Shown: piece by piece, positions 46,927 through 58,075 of the stretch
Position numbering within the stretch: position 1 is the first letter of the stretch
Layout of the letters: each line of letters opens with the position of its first letter
Assembly: GCA_033439295.1 (NCBI GenBank)
Contig: JAVTLE010000021.1
Coordinates: forward strand, 3,410,009 to 3,474,008
Source of the DNA: Deuterostichococcus epilithicus
Taxonomy: Eukaryota; Chlorophyta; Trebouxiophyceae; Prasiolales; Stichococcaceae
Length of the DNA stretch: 64,000 bases
Direction of reading: 5' to 3'
The notes under the pieces: generated by a model
Databases searched by the model: none
What the model was told of the DNA's origin: nothing
What the model saw: only the letters and a program-made list of their open reading frames with translations
Position numbers and translations under genes: made by a program

Positions 46927-47944
46927 GTCGGCAGCCGAGGCGGTGCCTACTGCAGTGAGCTCGGCGCAAGCGCCAGCTTTGAAATGAGGATGTGTGTTTG
47001 CAGCAGGTGGTAATGCAGCCAATATGGCCGACCCGACGGCGCTATGTCGTTTATGAACAGCTCCCTCCGTGCATGAGGCGACACGATGATGCGACGCGAC
47101 AATTCCAAGAGCAGGTCCGAGACAGACTTCAGCAAGCGGCATATTGGTGTGTGACCGGGGCGCACCGGCGTTCCTGGACTCCGCCTGCGAAACGGTCATC
47201 GAGTCTGGGCTATGACGCCCGCGGCTGTGTCGCAGTTAGCCGCTGGACCCGGGTTGCATGGCCACTGGCATGGTCACCGTGGGTCGAGCGAGTGCAAGCG
47301 AGTTACAAGAGCAGCAGGACCGGCACCTTCTGAAGTGTTGACAGCATGTGTGGCCATCAGCTAGAGAAGACAGCAGACCGCACCAGAAATCCAAAATATG
47401 GCCTCATGTCGGGCTGAGGGCTGAAACTACCCTGCGCCACGTGTCACAGGGATGCAGCTCACGGGAGCCTGCAAGCCCGGCTCCGACCCGCCTCTCGTCA
47501 TTGTCCAGCATTGCGTTAATGTTGTTAATGTTGTCTGCCGAAGGCTGAAGTCCCTGCCTCCTCTTATCCGCGACGCCTGAAGCAAGCGGTTGGCAATCGC
47601 GGTCGACAGAAAGACCTGATCGGAGGGGGTACGGGCCTCTGACAGTACAGGTGTGGTACTGGCAGAAGGATTTGTTTGTTGTCTTGTCCCTGCAGCAAGT
47701 TGCATGTCACCAGTCGCCTTGAATATGCGTCAGCTATGGCAAATCTTCACATGGCCGACCTGCACTGTCGGATCGGTATGTAGGAGTCTGCCACACGGAC
47801 GTAGGTGGCTTGGTGCATGCAGCACGTCAGCCATGCCGCTGGCGGCCGGGCTGCGGATAATCTGGCAAAGTACATTGCATGCCGGTGCAGCCGGCACGAC
47901 CGACAGAAAGCCGGCTCAATGTCGCGCAGGGAGGCACAGCCACG
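46927..47944. promoter_or_regulatory. Divergent intergenic region
   Basis: About 1 kb between the putative start of the minus-strand unknown gene and the ATG of the secreted esterase. It should hold both promoters. An open minus frame runs to 47199 and could be additional 5' coding sequence of the unknown gene. No motif identified. Confidence 0.4.
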
Positions 47945-50900
47945 ATGGTGAGGACAGCTGGCAGCCGCTGCACAGCGCTGCAGGCCGCGTCGGCTCTGGG
48001 GCTGCTGCAGGTGCTGCTACTCGTGGCAACTCTGCAGCCGTCCGGCGCAGCGTCTGTTGAGCCGCCAGAGCTGCGGCAGCGCCGAGGTTCAGATGCACTG
48101 GGCACAACGTCGGCGGCACTCGAGACGCACAGGCGCGTCAGGCGGCTGCAGCAGGCAGCTTTGACGACGGCCACCGAACTCGCAGTCCCCATGGCAGCTG
48201 CCCTCCGCCAGGCGGCAGCGGTCGTCACGAGCGCTGCCGGTCTGGCTGCGGGCGTACAGGAGCACGCAGAGCACAGCCCCGCGGAAACGCCCGCAGCTGC
48301 TCAAGCTGCGCCATCGATGGAGCCTGCAGCTGTCGCCAGGGAAGCTACGGAGGACGTCTTGACGATGCATGGGCTCTTCGGCAGCGGCATGGTGCTGCCG
48401 CGCAACGGCCACGTCCTTGGCACGGCGGCGCCGGGCGCGGCCATAGCCGTCAGCCTGCTGTCGAGCGCCACTGCCGTCGCAGAGGAGCGGACGCAGCTTG
48501 GGGCGCTGGCAACGGCGACAGCCACCGCAGCTTCGGGCGGCGGCGCCTGGGCGGCCACACTCCAGGGCCTGCGCGCCGGCGGCCCCTACCAGCTGCAGGT
48601 GTCAGCGACGCCCAGGGGCGGCGGCGGCACAGTCACGAGGAACACGAGCGACGTGTACGTCGGGGACGTTTACCTGCTGTCCGGACAGTCAAACGCCAAC
48701 ATCAGCCTGAGCTACCTTGCGGACTACTACAAAAGTGCAGGCCCTACCCAATGACAACCTGGCGTGGTGTCTAGCTGTTGAAAGAGCACCGTTCTCCGTT
48801 CAGTCCCCGGCATCAGTGCATTCGTTGCAGTCACCGGCCTGCTGCAGTGGGCTCAGCCCATGTGCGCTGCCTGAGGGGCCTGCGAGCTGCCGCAGGCACG
48901 GCGTGGGGGCCCCGAGCGCAGCGCGAGATTGACGCCACCTCCGACTCCCGGTTGCGACTGTACCATGTGCCCGGATTGGAGGCAAGTTACTGACAGTGCA
49001 GCCTGGAGGCTCACGCACAGCCTGGAGGCTCACGCACAGTTTTTGTGGAACGGTTCTGATATCTGCATACGGTGGTTGGATCCGCAATGCATCGGCTATC
49101 AACTTCGATTACGGAAAAGCATATGCAGTGACAACATGTTGGCAGCGCGAGTGATGCAAATGCAAGATCCATTCTTCTGCAGGCATCCGCGCCGCAATCT
49201 CAGCTGCCGGCAGGTGGCGCATGGCATGCGGCGACGCCTCGCAGCGCCGCCGACTTTGCGGCTCTGGGCACGCTGTTTGGCAAGGCGATGCGCAGAAAGC
49301 GCGGTGTGCCCATCGGCATCGTGCAGGTGAGCAGCTGCATCGACTCGCCTCCTGCGCGGCTGGCTTCTGCTTTGCTGCGCGGGGACTGCGTGCACGGGCC
49401 AGCTTGTGACGAGCATTGCAAATGCGTATAATTCGTGCAATTGTGTCAAGCTTGAGTGAGTCTCCTCGTGGAGGCTGAGAAGCGCTGTAGGCAGCCGCCT
49501 GTATACATGTTAGCAGCTTGAAGCCAGCTCCTTGCCGACTGCAGGCCAGCTACAACGGCACGTACATCACACAATGGCTGCCGCCTGGGACCGCTGAAAA
49601 GCTGGGGATCCGGGCCTCAGCAGTCACACCGGCGGCACAGAATGCATACCATGCCATGATTGTGCCGCTGGCCGGCTTTGGATTCTCTGGCGTTGTCTGG
49701 TGCGCTGCGTGTGCTGATTGGGTTTCCATTGCTGTTACCCGCCTGCCCATCCGACGGCTGACGAGGCGAACACTGCAACACTGATGCGCAGCATGTTCAT
49801 CAGAAACCGCTCCTGGTTTCAGTATTTTGCTTCACTCATGTCTGGAGATGCCGCCTTGGACCACCACCGATGTTGCTTCACTTCCGAGGGCCGCTGCGGG
49901 CTCTCAGTGCTCGGACATCAGTTCGCAGCTGCAAAAGGCCCTTGCCGCTGGGCAACAATGCAGGTATCAGGGCGAGAACGAAGCAGGCCTACGGTCGTCC
50001 TACCCCTCCCCGCTGCTGCCGGCCTACAGGCAGCTCCTGACGGCGCTGCTGCGCACCTGGCGCGCCGCGCTGGCGGCGCCCAACCTCCACTTTCACATCG
50101 TGCAGCTGCCGGGTCTGACGCCGTTCAACACCCAGTTGGCCAAGCGGGTTCAGTGGCCGCGGGTGCGGGATGCGCAGCGCGCCGTGGCGGTGGCGGACCC
50201 GCACGCCACCCTGGTGCGCCAAACCGGCCTCATTGATGTACACAGCTGTTGCACCTCCCCTGATGCAGATTCGTCATGTCGAAGGCAGGAAATGGTGGTC
50301 GCCGAGCCATGCTGCAGCTGCAGTCATGTACCCCGACAGAGGACTCAACTGTGAAAGCTGCAAACACGGCATGGGTGTGTGCCAACGGCCTGTGATGGTT
50401 ATTCTTTGGTGTAGGCGGTGACCATCGACCTCGGGGTGGCAGATCAGATACACCCCCCCGACAAATTCGACGTAGCAGAGCGCCTTGCAGTCAGCGCCGC
50501 AGCCGTTGCAACCACCGGCAGCGGAGCTCTCAAGGTGCTGGGCTGCAAGGATGACACATGACAGTGGGTCGCGTATCTTGTTTCCGCTGGCCCGATCATG
50601 CAGATGCTGTCTTTTGTGCAGTCGTACTCAGCCTGTGTTGGGTGCCAACCTGCAGGAGGGCCCTCGGCCAGTGAGCCTGACACGAGACGCACGGAGCAGC
50701 GCAGTGACGCTGCACTTCTTCGGTGTCGGCGGCGGCCTGCGGTCGGCGGTCAAGGCGCCAAACAGCGTCGGGGTGTTGACCCCGCAGCCCGCGGGCCGGG
50801 TCCGGGGCTTCGAGGTGCGGCAGGGCGGCGTCTTCCGGGCCGCAGCCGCAGCACGGGGATCGAAGGACACTGTGGTGGTGCAACCTGTGGGCAGGGGTCT

Positions 50901-51003
50901 GGGCAGGATCACGGCGGTACGGTACGCTTGGCAGAATTTCCCGGCTGCCTCGCTGTACAGCAGCGGCGGCCTGCCGGCGGGGCCTTTTGAGAGGACGGTG
51001 TGA
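47945..51003 (+). CDS. Sialate O-acetylesterase-like SGNH hydrolase, secreted
   Basis: Seven exons (47945-48734, 48917-48981, 49183-49326, 49545-49699, 49964-50237, 50415-50534, 50632-51003) give 639 residues with all phases closed. The start is chosen because it gives a signal peptide (LGLLQVLLLVATLQPSGAAS). An Ala-rich spacer follows, then the SASA (9-O-acetylesterase) domain: LFGSGMVLPRN, nucleophile block GDVYLLSGQSN, FAALGTLFGKAM with GVPIGIVQ, YHAMIVPLAGFGFSGVVWYQGENE, and the catalytic Asp-His block DQIHPPDK. The C-terminal beta-domain ends VRYAWQNFP and GLPAGPFERT, as in the family. The enzyme should remove O-acetyl groups from a sugar, perhaps cell-wall polysaccharide; sialic acid itself is not expected in algae. 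The junction 48981/49183 has two readings: GC donor (GAG/GCAAGT), or GT donor at 48986 with acceptor 49213. Exon 1-2 boundary is less certain. Confidence 0.9.
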
Positions 51004-51286
51004 GATCAAACGGGCCGCACTCGCAACCTCGAGGATGACGGCGAGTTCAGAGGGGCTTGATGATTTGCGAAGGAGGTTGGACACTTCACCAAGTGTACGT
51101 TGCAAATGGCAAGTTCTGGGGAAATCTCTGATTTGCCCGGAGGATGTTTACTCTGTGGAGGCCAAGCTGCTTCCTACTGCCACATGCTCAACCTGTCTGG
51201 GCCTCAAACAAGATAAAGCGCACAAGTATTTCGTGCGAAAATCGCCATTCGCACGGTCGCACGACAGTGTAAACCGAGCCAGCAGC

Positions 51287-54200
51287 ATGGCGTCTTCAGC
51301 CGTGCTAGGCTCCAGCGTGGGCGCGACAGCCTCTGCTGTCCGCAAGCAGGCCGTGCAGGCGCCATGTGCCTTGTCTGGCGGCCTCACTAAGTCCAGCAGT
51401 CAGAAGGTGCTCCCTCACAAATTCCCAGTGTTCTGAAACTTGTGTTGCATGGATCCCAAATGAAGGCGATGCGTATGCTCGAGCATTCGACATTCTCGAG
51501 TTGTCCTGCAGCTCGCGCGATCTGGCCACCTGCCCCGTGAACTGGCTGATCGCACCGGTGCCCTCACCTCGAATCACTCACAAACATGCACAGGCGTCTC
51601 TGACGAGGTGTCTGCGCACCAGCAACCCCTTCAGGCAATCACGCCCCTGCGCCAGGCAGAGCCTCCAAGTGAAGGTGACTGCTTGCATGTTGCCAGATGG
51701 CGATCGCCATCATTCCAGCGTCCACGCAAGCTGACTGAAGTCCCTGAAGCTCGAACCGTATGCCTGCAATGCAGCGGGCGCCCTTCGCACAGTGTGCATT
51801 TGCTGTGCGCATGAGCGGGATGCGCAGATGTTGATCTGTTAATCATTTACTCTAAACACCGCCTACATACCCCTTTTCTGTCTCTCCAGGCTGCTGGCGA
51901 CGAGGACTACTCGATGTCCACGCTGACGACCTGGCTTCTCAAGGTCAGTTGCTGCGCTTGCTCTGAGCACATGGAAGGCGTGGTGCTGAGTCAGAGCAAC
52001 ACACACTAACCAAAAATCAATCCGTATTGTCAGCTGAAACAGAAACGCGCTTGCCGTTCCGTGCAACAGGAGGAGGCGGCGGGCAATGTCGACAGCGAGC
52101 TGGCAACGGTCATCTCGTCCATTGCGGTCGCCTGCAAGCAGATCGCCAGCCTGGTAAGCGCAACTCCATCGGCGAACACGCGTTTGGCGGGGTGCACGCA
52201 TGTGTGCGCAGCGCGGCGGACAAGCCCTAAGGAATGGAGTCGCAGAGGAGGCGGGAGAAGGCAGCAGGGGCTGAGGCTGCAGTTCATCGCGCACAGACAA
52301 AATGCAGCGGGACGGCCTTGTGCCGCCACCGCATGCCTCCAGAGGTCCGGGAGGCAGACTGGAAGGAGGGGGAGGATCAGGTCGGCAGCGCAGAAAGCCT
52401 GAAAGCACAGGTAGCAGTGCAGACAGGGACGCGGCCGGGGCGTCGGCCCGGGCACCAGACATGCATGCTGCATGACCCTAAACCCTACGCGGCCCCAGCG
52501 CCGGCAGCGTTGCACCACTTCCTTGCCGCCCCCCTCGACACAGGCTCAGAGGCACACTGGGTCTGGATCCTCGACACCCCACCGAGAGTTCAAAGCACCC
52601 GCTGCCGTGCCTGCCCGCAGGTTAACCGCAGCGGCATCTCCAACCTGACAGGGCTGGCGGGCGTCGCCAACATCCAGGGTGAGGACCAGAAGAAGCTGGA
52701 CGTCGTGTCCAACACCGTCTTCTGCAACGCTCTGCGTGCCTCCGGCCGCACGGTGAGCTAAACGCTAACAGAGCGATCCAACCCCTCACCCAGCCGTCCT
52801 CACTGTGTGGGCTGACGTCAGTCTTTGCAGCTGCACCTCAACAATGTCCTCTCCGTGAAGCCTGCACGCCTCTGGCTGCGCGATGAGCTGCCTTGATTGC
52901 CAAGCCATTTTGCACACTAGCTTGCAAAAGATGCAGCACGAGCCCTCCTGAACCAATTGACGGCTATGCAATGAGGTGCCTAACAAGAGCCACAAAGGCA
53001 GCACAGAGCTTAGTGGCAGCGGCTGCGGCGCTGCCGGCAGCGGCGCAGGATTGTCGCAAGGCTGCCTTATTGCCACGATGCCGTGTTTCTGGTGTTTCTC
53101 ATGTCTGATCCCAAGCTGTGAGACGGAGACGCTGTAGGACCTGCTGAGCGGCCAGATGTCGGGGCCAGGGCTTGCGGAATGGCATGCGGCCCACAGTGAA
53201 GGCGCGCTGCAGGGCCTCACGACAGGCGGTGCTATTGCCTGCATGCGCTGCGCAGCAGGCCCACCGTGCCATCGCTTTGGCCACCCGCGGTGATCAGCGG
53301 GGAGCCCCTGGCAACTGCACATTTGCCAAAAGCAGCCGCCAGAACATTGGCACCCAGTGTTCGACCCGTTGGAAAGGAGGGCGCACCTGATGGAGTGTTC
53401 GGCCTTGGGCCCCCGCAGCGAACGACCCCCACTGCCCAAATAACCACTTCTGTGGTACGCCATCGCCTTGGCCGATGACCTGCCGATCGCGGTGTGGAAG
53501 AGACCTTCAGCAGCAGTCCTTGTCGCTCGATGACTCAACCAGTCAGTCACTCTGCAGTGCGCAATCCTGCGGGGCACCATCGCGCGGGAGGACTGGGATG
53601 GCGGTGAAGGAGGCTTTCAGCGGCAGCCCTACATGGGCTGCTTTTCACTCTTCCAGTCTCATCACCCAAGTGTGCAACACACCTACAGGGCACCAGCGCG
53701 TCCGAAGAGGAGGACCTCCCTGTAGCGGAGGAAATCTTCTCACTTCTGCAGTCTCGATTATCTAAATCCGCAATTCCATATCCTGCAGGGCACCATCGCG
53801 TCCGAGGAGGAGGACCTCCCTGTAGCGGTGGAGGAGACCTTCAGCGGCAACTACGTCGTGGTCTTCGACCCGCTCGACGGCAGCTCGAACCTGGACGCGG
53901 GCATCTCCACCGGCTCCATCTTCGGCATCTACGACCCCAACGACGAGTGCTCCCTGGAGGTGAAGCGCCGATTGGTCATTAGATTTCAACTCGGAGTAAT
54001 CACACCAGAGAGGGGGTTTCCTTGCATGTCGCGTGTGTTGGCTTCCCGGCCGGCTGTGCAGCGGGAGTCTCTGACGGAATGGCGCAGTCGCCCCACCCTG
54101 GCGCACTGCTGACGACATTGTTTCTCACCCTGTGCCCGGCGTCTGGGCCGAAAGGTGGTCAGAGGAGCAGTTTTTCTTGTCGGCAGCAGCGGACTGTCCG

Positions 54201-56534
54201 GCTATGGCGGGCGCTACCCCGCAGCCCCGGCGCTTGCCCCGAGGCCGGCTGACGGCCCTCCCGTTGATCGCCAGACGACCCGTTAACACTGGCCCCGCAG
54301 GACATGGACGACCCAGAGCAGATGATGAAGAACTGCGTGCTCAATGTGTGCCAGCCAGGTGAGCCCGACCACAAACACAAGCCCTGATCGGCCCGAGCCG
54401 CTGCGTCGCATCTGTGCCAGAAACTGCTGCACACGGGCCGCATGGACCGCGACCTCACATCTGCAGTCGACTGGCCTGAATGCTCCGCACAGCTTGCAGC
54501 CCCCGGGCTGTGCTTCCACATCATATCCCGCGCTTGCCTTCCCGCAGGCACCAGTCTGCTGGGGGCGGGTTACTGCCTGTACTCGTCCTCCACGGTGCTG
54601 GTCCTCACGCTCGGCAACGGCGTCCAGGGCTTCACCTACGACTCCAACGTCGGCGAGTTCATCCTGAGCCACCCCGACGTGCAGATCCCGGACAAGGGCC
54701 CCATCTACTCCTTCAACGAGGGCAACTACGGGGTACGGCATTTGCAAAAAATGTGTACAGCAATCAATAGTGTATTATGGGTACACCCTCGTTCAGCGTG
54801 CCATGACCTGAAATTGCCAACAGGTCACCACGTGGCGACAGGGCAAGGCAACCTCTCGGCTTGGAATGCTCTGCATGTCCGGCGCATTGCGGGTGCATGC
54901 GCAAGGCAGTATCAGCTGTGTGATTCTGTGACCGGTTCACAGGCCAGTGAAACCGGGTTCTCTGTGCAGTTCCTGGAATCCGAAACTGTTCTCGTCAGCG
55001 CCTCGCTTGGCGCCGCTCAGAGCCGGCATTGGACCTTTAGCAGTTCATGCACAGCCTTGTCCTGGCATGGCTGTGACCCTGTCCTTTAACTTTTACACCA
55101 ATTCTGTGGCCTGGCGGCCCGTCGGGTTGCGAGGCGGCGCCGAAGCCGCAGCCTTGAATGGGCAGCCTGAGACGGGTCAATACCTTCCGATATGATTGCT
55201 GGCCATGTTCTTGACCTGCTTCCACCCAAATGCCTTGGTAGGGTCAAGCGCCGGAGCTGCAATGCGTGGAAAGCCAAAAGGGCAGCCTCCGCCTGAGAAC
55301 GAATTCTCATGACCATATGGACCCAGTACTGATCTGTTTCTGACTTGTTTCTGAAGTGGTTTCTTTCGCCTGCAGAGCTGGGCCCCGGAGCTGCAGCAGT
55401 ACATGGACAGCCTGAAGGGCACTGACAACCCGGCGGGCAAGCCCTACACCTCCCGCTACATTGGCAGCCTGGTGCGCTGCCGGCTTGGTTCCCGCTCCCG
55501 TTGTGCGTCTGCGTGCATCTCGCCAGTGCTGTGTGCTGGTCTGCAGATGGGCTTGCTTGCGTCAGGTGACCTGGATCTGGGAGTGCCTGTACAGCACCTG
55601 GGTCGAGTTGCTTGAGACGACGGCCCTGCCGTCGCCTTCGACCCTAAACCTTGACCCCTAAACCCTTTGATATCTTCGCGGTGCACCGCTTGCGGAGCGC
55701 AACCGGAGACCCTGGCGTTTCGCCTCCCCGGCTTCACCCTGGCTGAACGAGTCCCTGAACAGACCCCCAGCAAAGCCCTCCCGCCGCCCGCAGGTGGGCG
55801 ACTTCCACCGCACGATGCTGTACGGCGGCATCTACGGCTACCCGGCGGACGCCAAGAACAAGACCGGCAAGCTGCGGCTGCTGTACGAGTGCGCGCCCAT
55901 GTCCATGATCGCCGAGCAGGTGCGCTGTCACCTTACTGCTCCTGTCTCCCCCTGCCGACCCTGTTGGTGCCTACACCTTCACGGCAGAGCCCTGTGATGG
56001 AAGAGGCGTGGGGAACCAAGAAGAGGATGGGAACTCAGCCAAGGCACTGGCCCTGCCGCCTGCGTTTCCGCACGAGTCGCAGTAACCTCGCACTAACCTC
56101 ATCTCAAAGGCTGATCGATGACACCTCGCCCGCCCGCCGCTGCCCTGCAGGCTGGCGGCAAGGGCTCCGACGGCGGCAAGCGTGTCATGGAGGTGCAGCC
56201 AGAGCAGGTATGTCACCTCGACAGCCCCTCAATGCCTCGCCAGCAAGGCGCTTCCCCCTTGCTGTGGGCTTCCTTGCTGGGAGCGCTCAGCCCCGGTGCT
56301 GGCCCGTCCCGCCTCCCGGAGGGAGCACCAGCTGGCATCCACACAGCATCTGTGACTGACGGCCCGTCTGCCGTGTCGGCAGTTTCGCGCGGGCGGCGCA
56401 GTGGCCCCTGAAACTAGTGCGCCGCTGCCGCCCTCAACCCCCTAAACCCTGCCCTGCAGGTCCACCAGCGGGTGCCGCTGTTCGTCGGCTCCAAGGGCGA
56501 GGTCGAGTACCTGGAGTCCTTCCTGAACAAGTGA
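51287..56534 (+). CDS. Chloroplast fructose-1,6-bisphosphatase, redox-regulated type
   Basis: This Calvin-cycle enzyme hydrolyses fructose-1,6-bisphosphate to fructose-6-phosphate in the stroma. Eleven exons close in phase: 51287-51406, 51890-51943, 52070-52153, 52621-52752, 53789-53959, 54301-54358, 54548-54732, 55376-55471, 55794-55919, 56151-56207, 56460-56534; 385 residues. A transit peptide of about 40 residues precedes STLTTWLLK. Conserved blocks are [25 protein letters not shown], the metal-binding [20 protein letters not shown], the AGYCLYSS block, [23 protein letters not shown], and [12 protein letters not shown]. The regulatory loop keeps its cysteines (NDEC, NC, NVCQPG), which in the plastid enzyme form the thioredoxin-f-controlled disulfide, so light activation is inferred. 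Intron 4 (52753-53788) carries decayed copies of exon 5. Telomere-like CCCTAAA motifs occur in three introns. Confidence 0.97.
52476..52487 (+). repeat. Telomere-like CCCTAAACCCTA in an FBPase intron
   Basis: One and a half units of the plant-type telomere repeat, 133 bp before the exon at 52621. Similar motifs lie at 55642-55666, 56438-56450 and, as CCCTAAATCCC, at 14208-14218 in the Rab escort protein gene. Confidence 0.7.
53489..53745 (+). repeat. Decayed partial copies of FBPase exon 5 within the preceding intron
   Basis: Three segments resemble the start of exon 5 (53789 on). Copy C, 53682-53740, keeps a CTACAG acceptor and reads [15 protein letters not shown] against the true [16 protein letters not shown]. 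Copy B, about 53568-53630, keeps GGCACCATCGCG and GGCTTTCAGCGGCAG but has lost the middle. Copy A, about 53489-53515, keeps only GCGGTGTGGAAGAGACCTTC. None continues into the substrate-site sequence, so they are non-functional relics or cryptic exons. Confidence 0.85.
55642..55666 (+). repeat. Telomere-like CCCTAAA pair in an FBPase intron
   Basis: CCCTAAACC at 55642-55650 and CCCCTAAACCCT at 55655-55666, in the intron 55472-55793. A further CCCCTAAACCCT at 56438-56450 lies about 10 bases before the last acceptor and could supply its branch point. Confidence 0.75.
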
Positions 56535-58075
56535 AAGAAGAGAACAAAACTAGTGATTGCGGCGGACCGAAATCACTGCGAGCAGCCACCCGGCGCCTGG
56601 GCACCGAGCGACTCGACCGGCCAGGCTGTCCCGCACTGGGTCGCAGCCGCGGCTGCCGCTCCTCGGGGGCGACGGCAGCACATGACGCACAGCCGCAGCG
56701 TGCTCCGCCCAGGCACAGGACGCGGTCCCAGGGCCCGCATGGCGGCGCAGAGCGGCGCATCTTGCCCATGTGCGCGATGGCGACTCAGCATATGACACCC
56801 GCGCGGAGGCTGGTGACGTATGCATTTGCCGAGGCGCTGCAGACCACGCCCTGATAAAGCGTGCAGAGGGTTGCACTATATCCCCCTCCAAAGACGCTGT
56901 GACATCGGTTGCCACCGTGTTACATTCCTTGCTGCCAGTACGTCTTTCTCCGAGGTGTCTGAAAAGTCAAATGAAGTCGCGAAAACCAATCATTACCGTA
57001 CCTAATTCATTCCCCACATACCCGCTTGAATCCCGTTTCCTCATTCGCAACAATGGCACACCATGCCGGTCCTTCGCTCGGATAACAGACAACTGCTGAT
57101 ATTTCTCCAAAAGAATGTTGTGAATCCCCGAAAGAACATGATTCTGAATCAATCGTCATCAATCATCAGTGCGACACAATGCTCTGCGTCTTGCCCACAC
57201 ACAGCGCCCATGCAACAATTCTGCACTCCCCAAGAACCACTGCACTGCTCAGGCAGTAACAGGTTCACGCTGGCTTCACGTTCAGCCCTGCACATGCCTC
57301 ACCCGAGGACCCAGCATCGGGGCTCGTCAGGCCATCGTGTGCAGCAGCTGCTACCTATGCCGATGTAGCATGCACTGCCGCTGCCTGGCTCTGCTAGGTG
57401 CGGGCGGCGGGCATCTGCGAGCGGCGGCGACCCTGATGCCCGCCGCCAGACCACATCGCCAGGTCGCTTAACAGTTTGGACAGTCAATCTCAGCCGCAGT
57501 CGGTCGCCGCCCCGCGCAGCAAGCCTGCCGGAGGGTTCCGCTCACCGCCAGCCTCGGAGAGCTGCACACCCGCGTCCGTGCTGCCGCCGCTGCGGGGGGC
57601 GCCGGGACCACCGCCAGATGAACCGCTGCTGACCTCGCTCCCCGCAGCCCTGAACGAGCCGCGGCGGCGTGCCTCCACACTCGCGCGTTCCAGCGGGTGT
57701 CGCCCATCCCCATCCTGCTGCGCCAGCTCCCTGGAAGACCGGCTGGCGCCGGCGCCTGACCCGAAGCCCTGCAACGGGCAGCCGGAGGCTCTGTGGTGGT
57801 GACAGCAGCTGCTCAAGAACAATGACATGCTCGCCAACAATCGCACACACTATTGCTCCTGTGCAGGCGGGGTGCAGAAACGCCCCCAGCAGCTGTTTTC
57901 AGTGATTTGGTTTCGGGTATGTCTGCCCCCCGCGCCGCTGCTGGCCCAGGTCCCGAGGCTGAAAAGTCAGCTGGACGCCGCTGACACCCCGGCCGGCCAC
58001 CACGGCCCTTCAGGTTCCAGCCTGAACGGACAGAGCCTTGAAGCCTTGGTCCAGCTTTGAGAACGACTTCAATTC
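56535..58075. other. Intergenic, convergent 3' flanks
   Basis: 1.5 kb between the FBPase stop and the transporter stop. A Ser/Gly-rich minus-strand frame at 57490-57850 and an exon-like segment near 57900-57960 might be alternative C-terminal exons of the transporter, through a donor at 58130, but the phases were not convincing. No RNA gene seen. Confidence 0.45.

Noticed and set aside
52034-52069. 36 bp as a 5' extension of FBPase exon 3
   Set aside because: In frame after a CAG, but the family joins WLLK directly to the EEA..D.EL segment, so the acceptor at 52069 is preferred.
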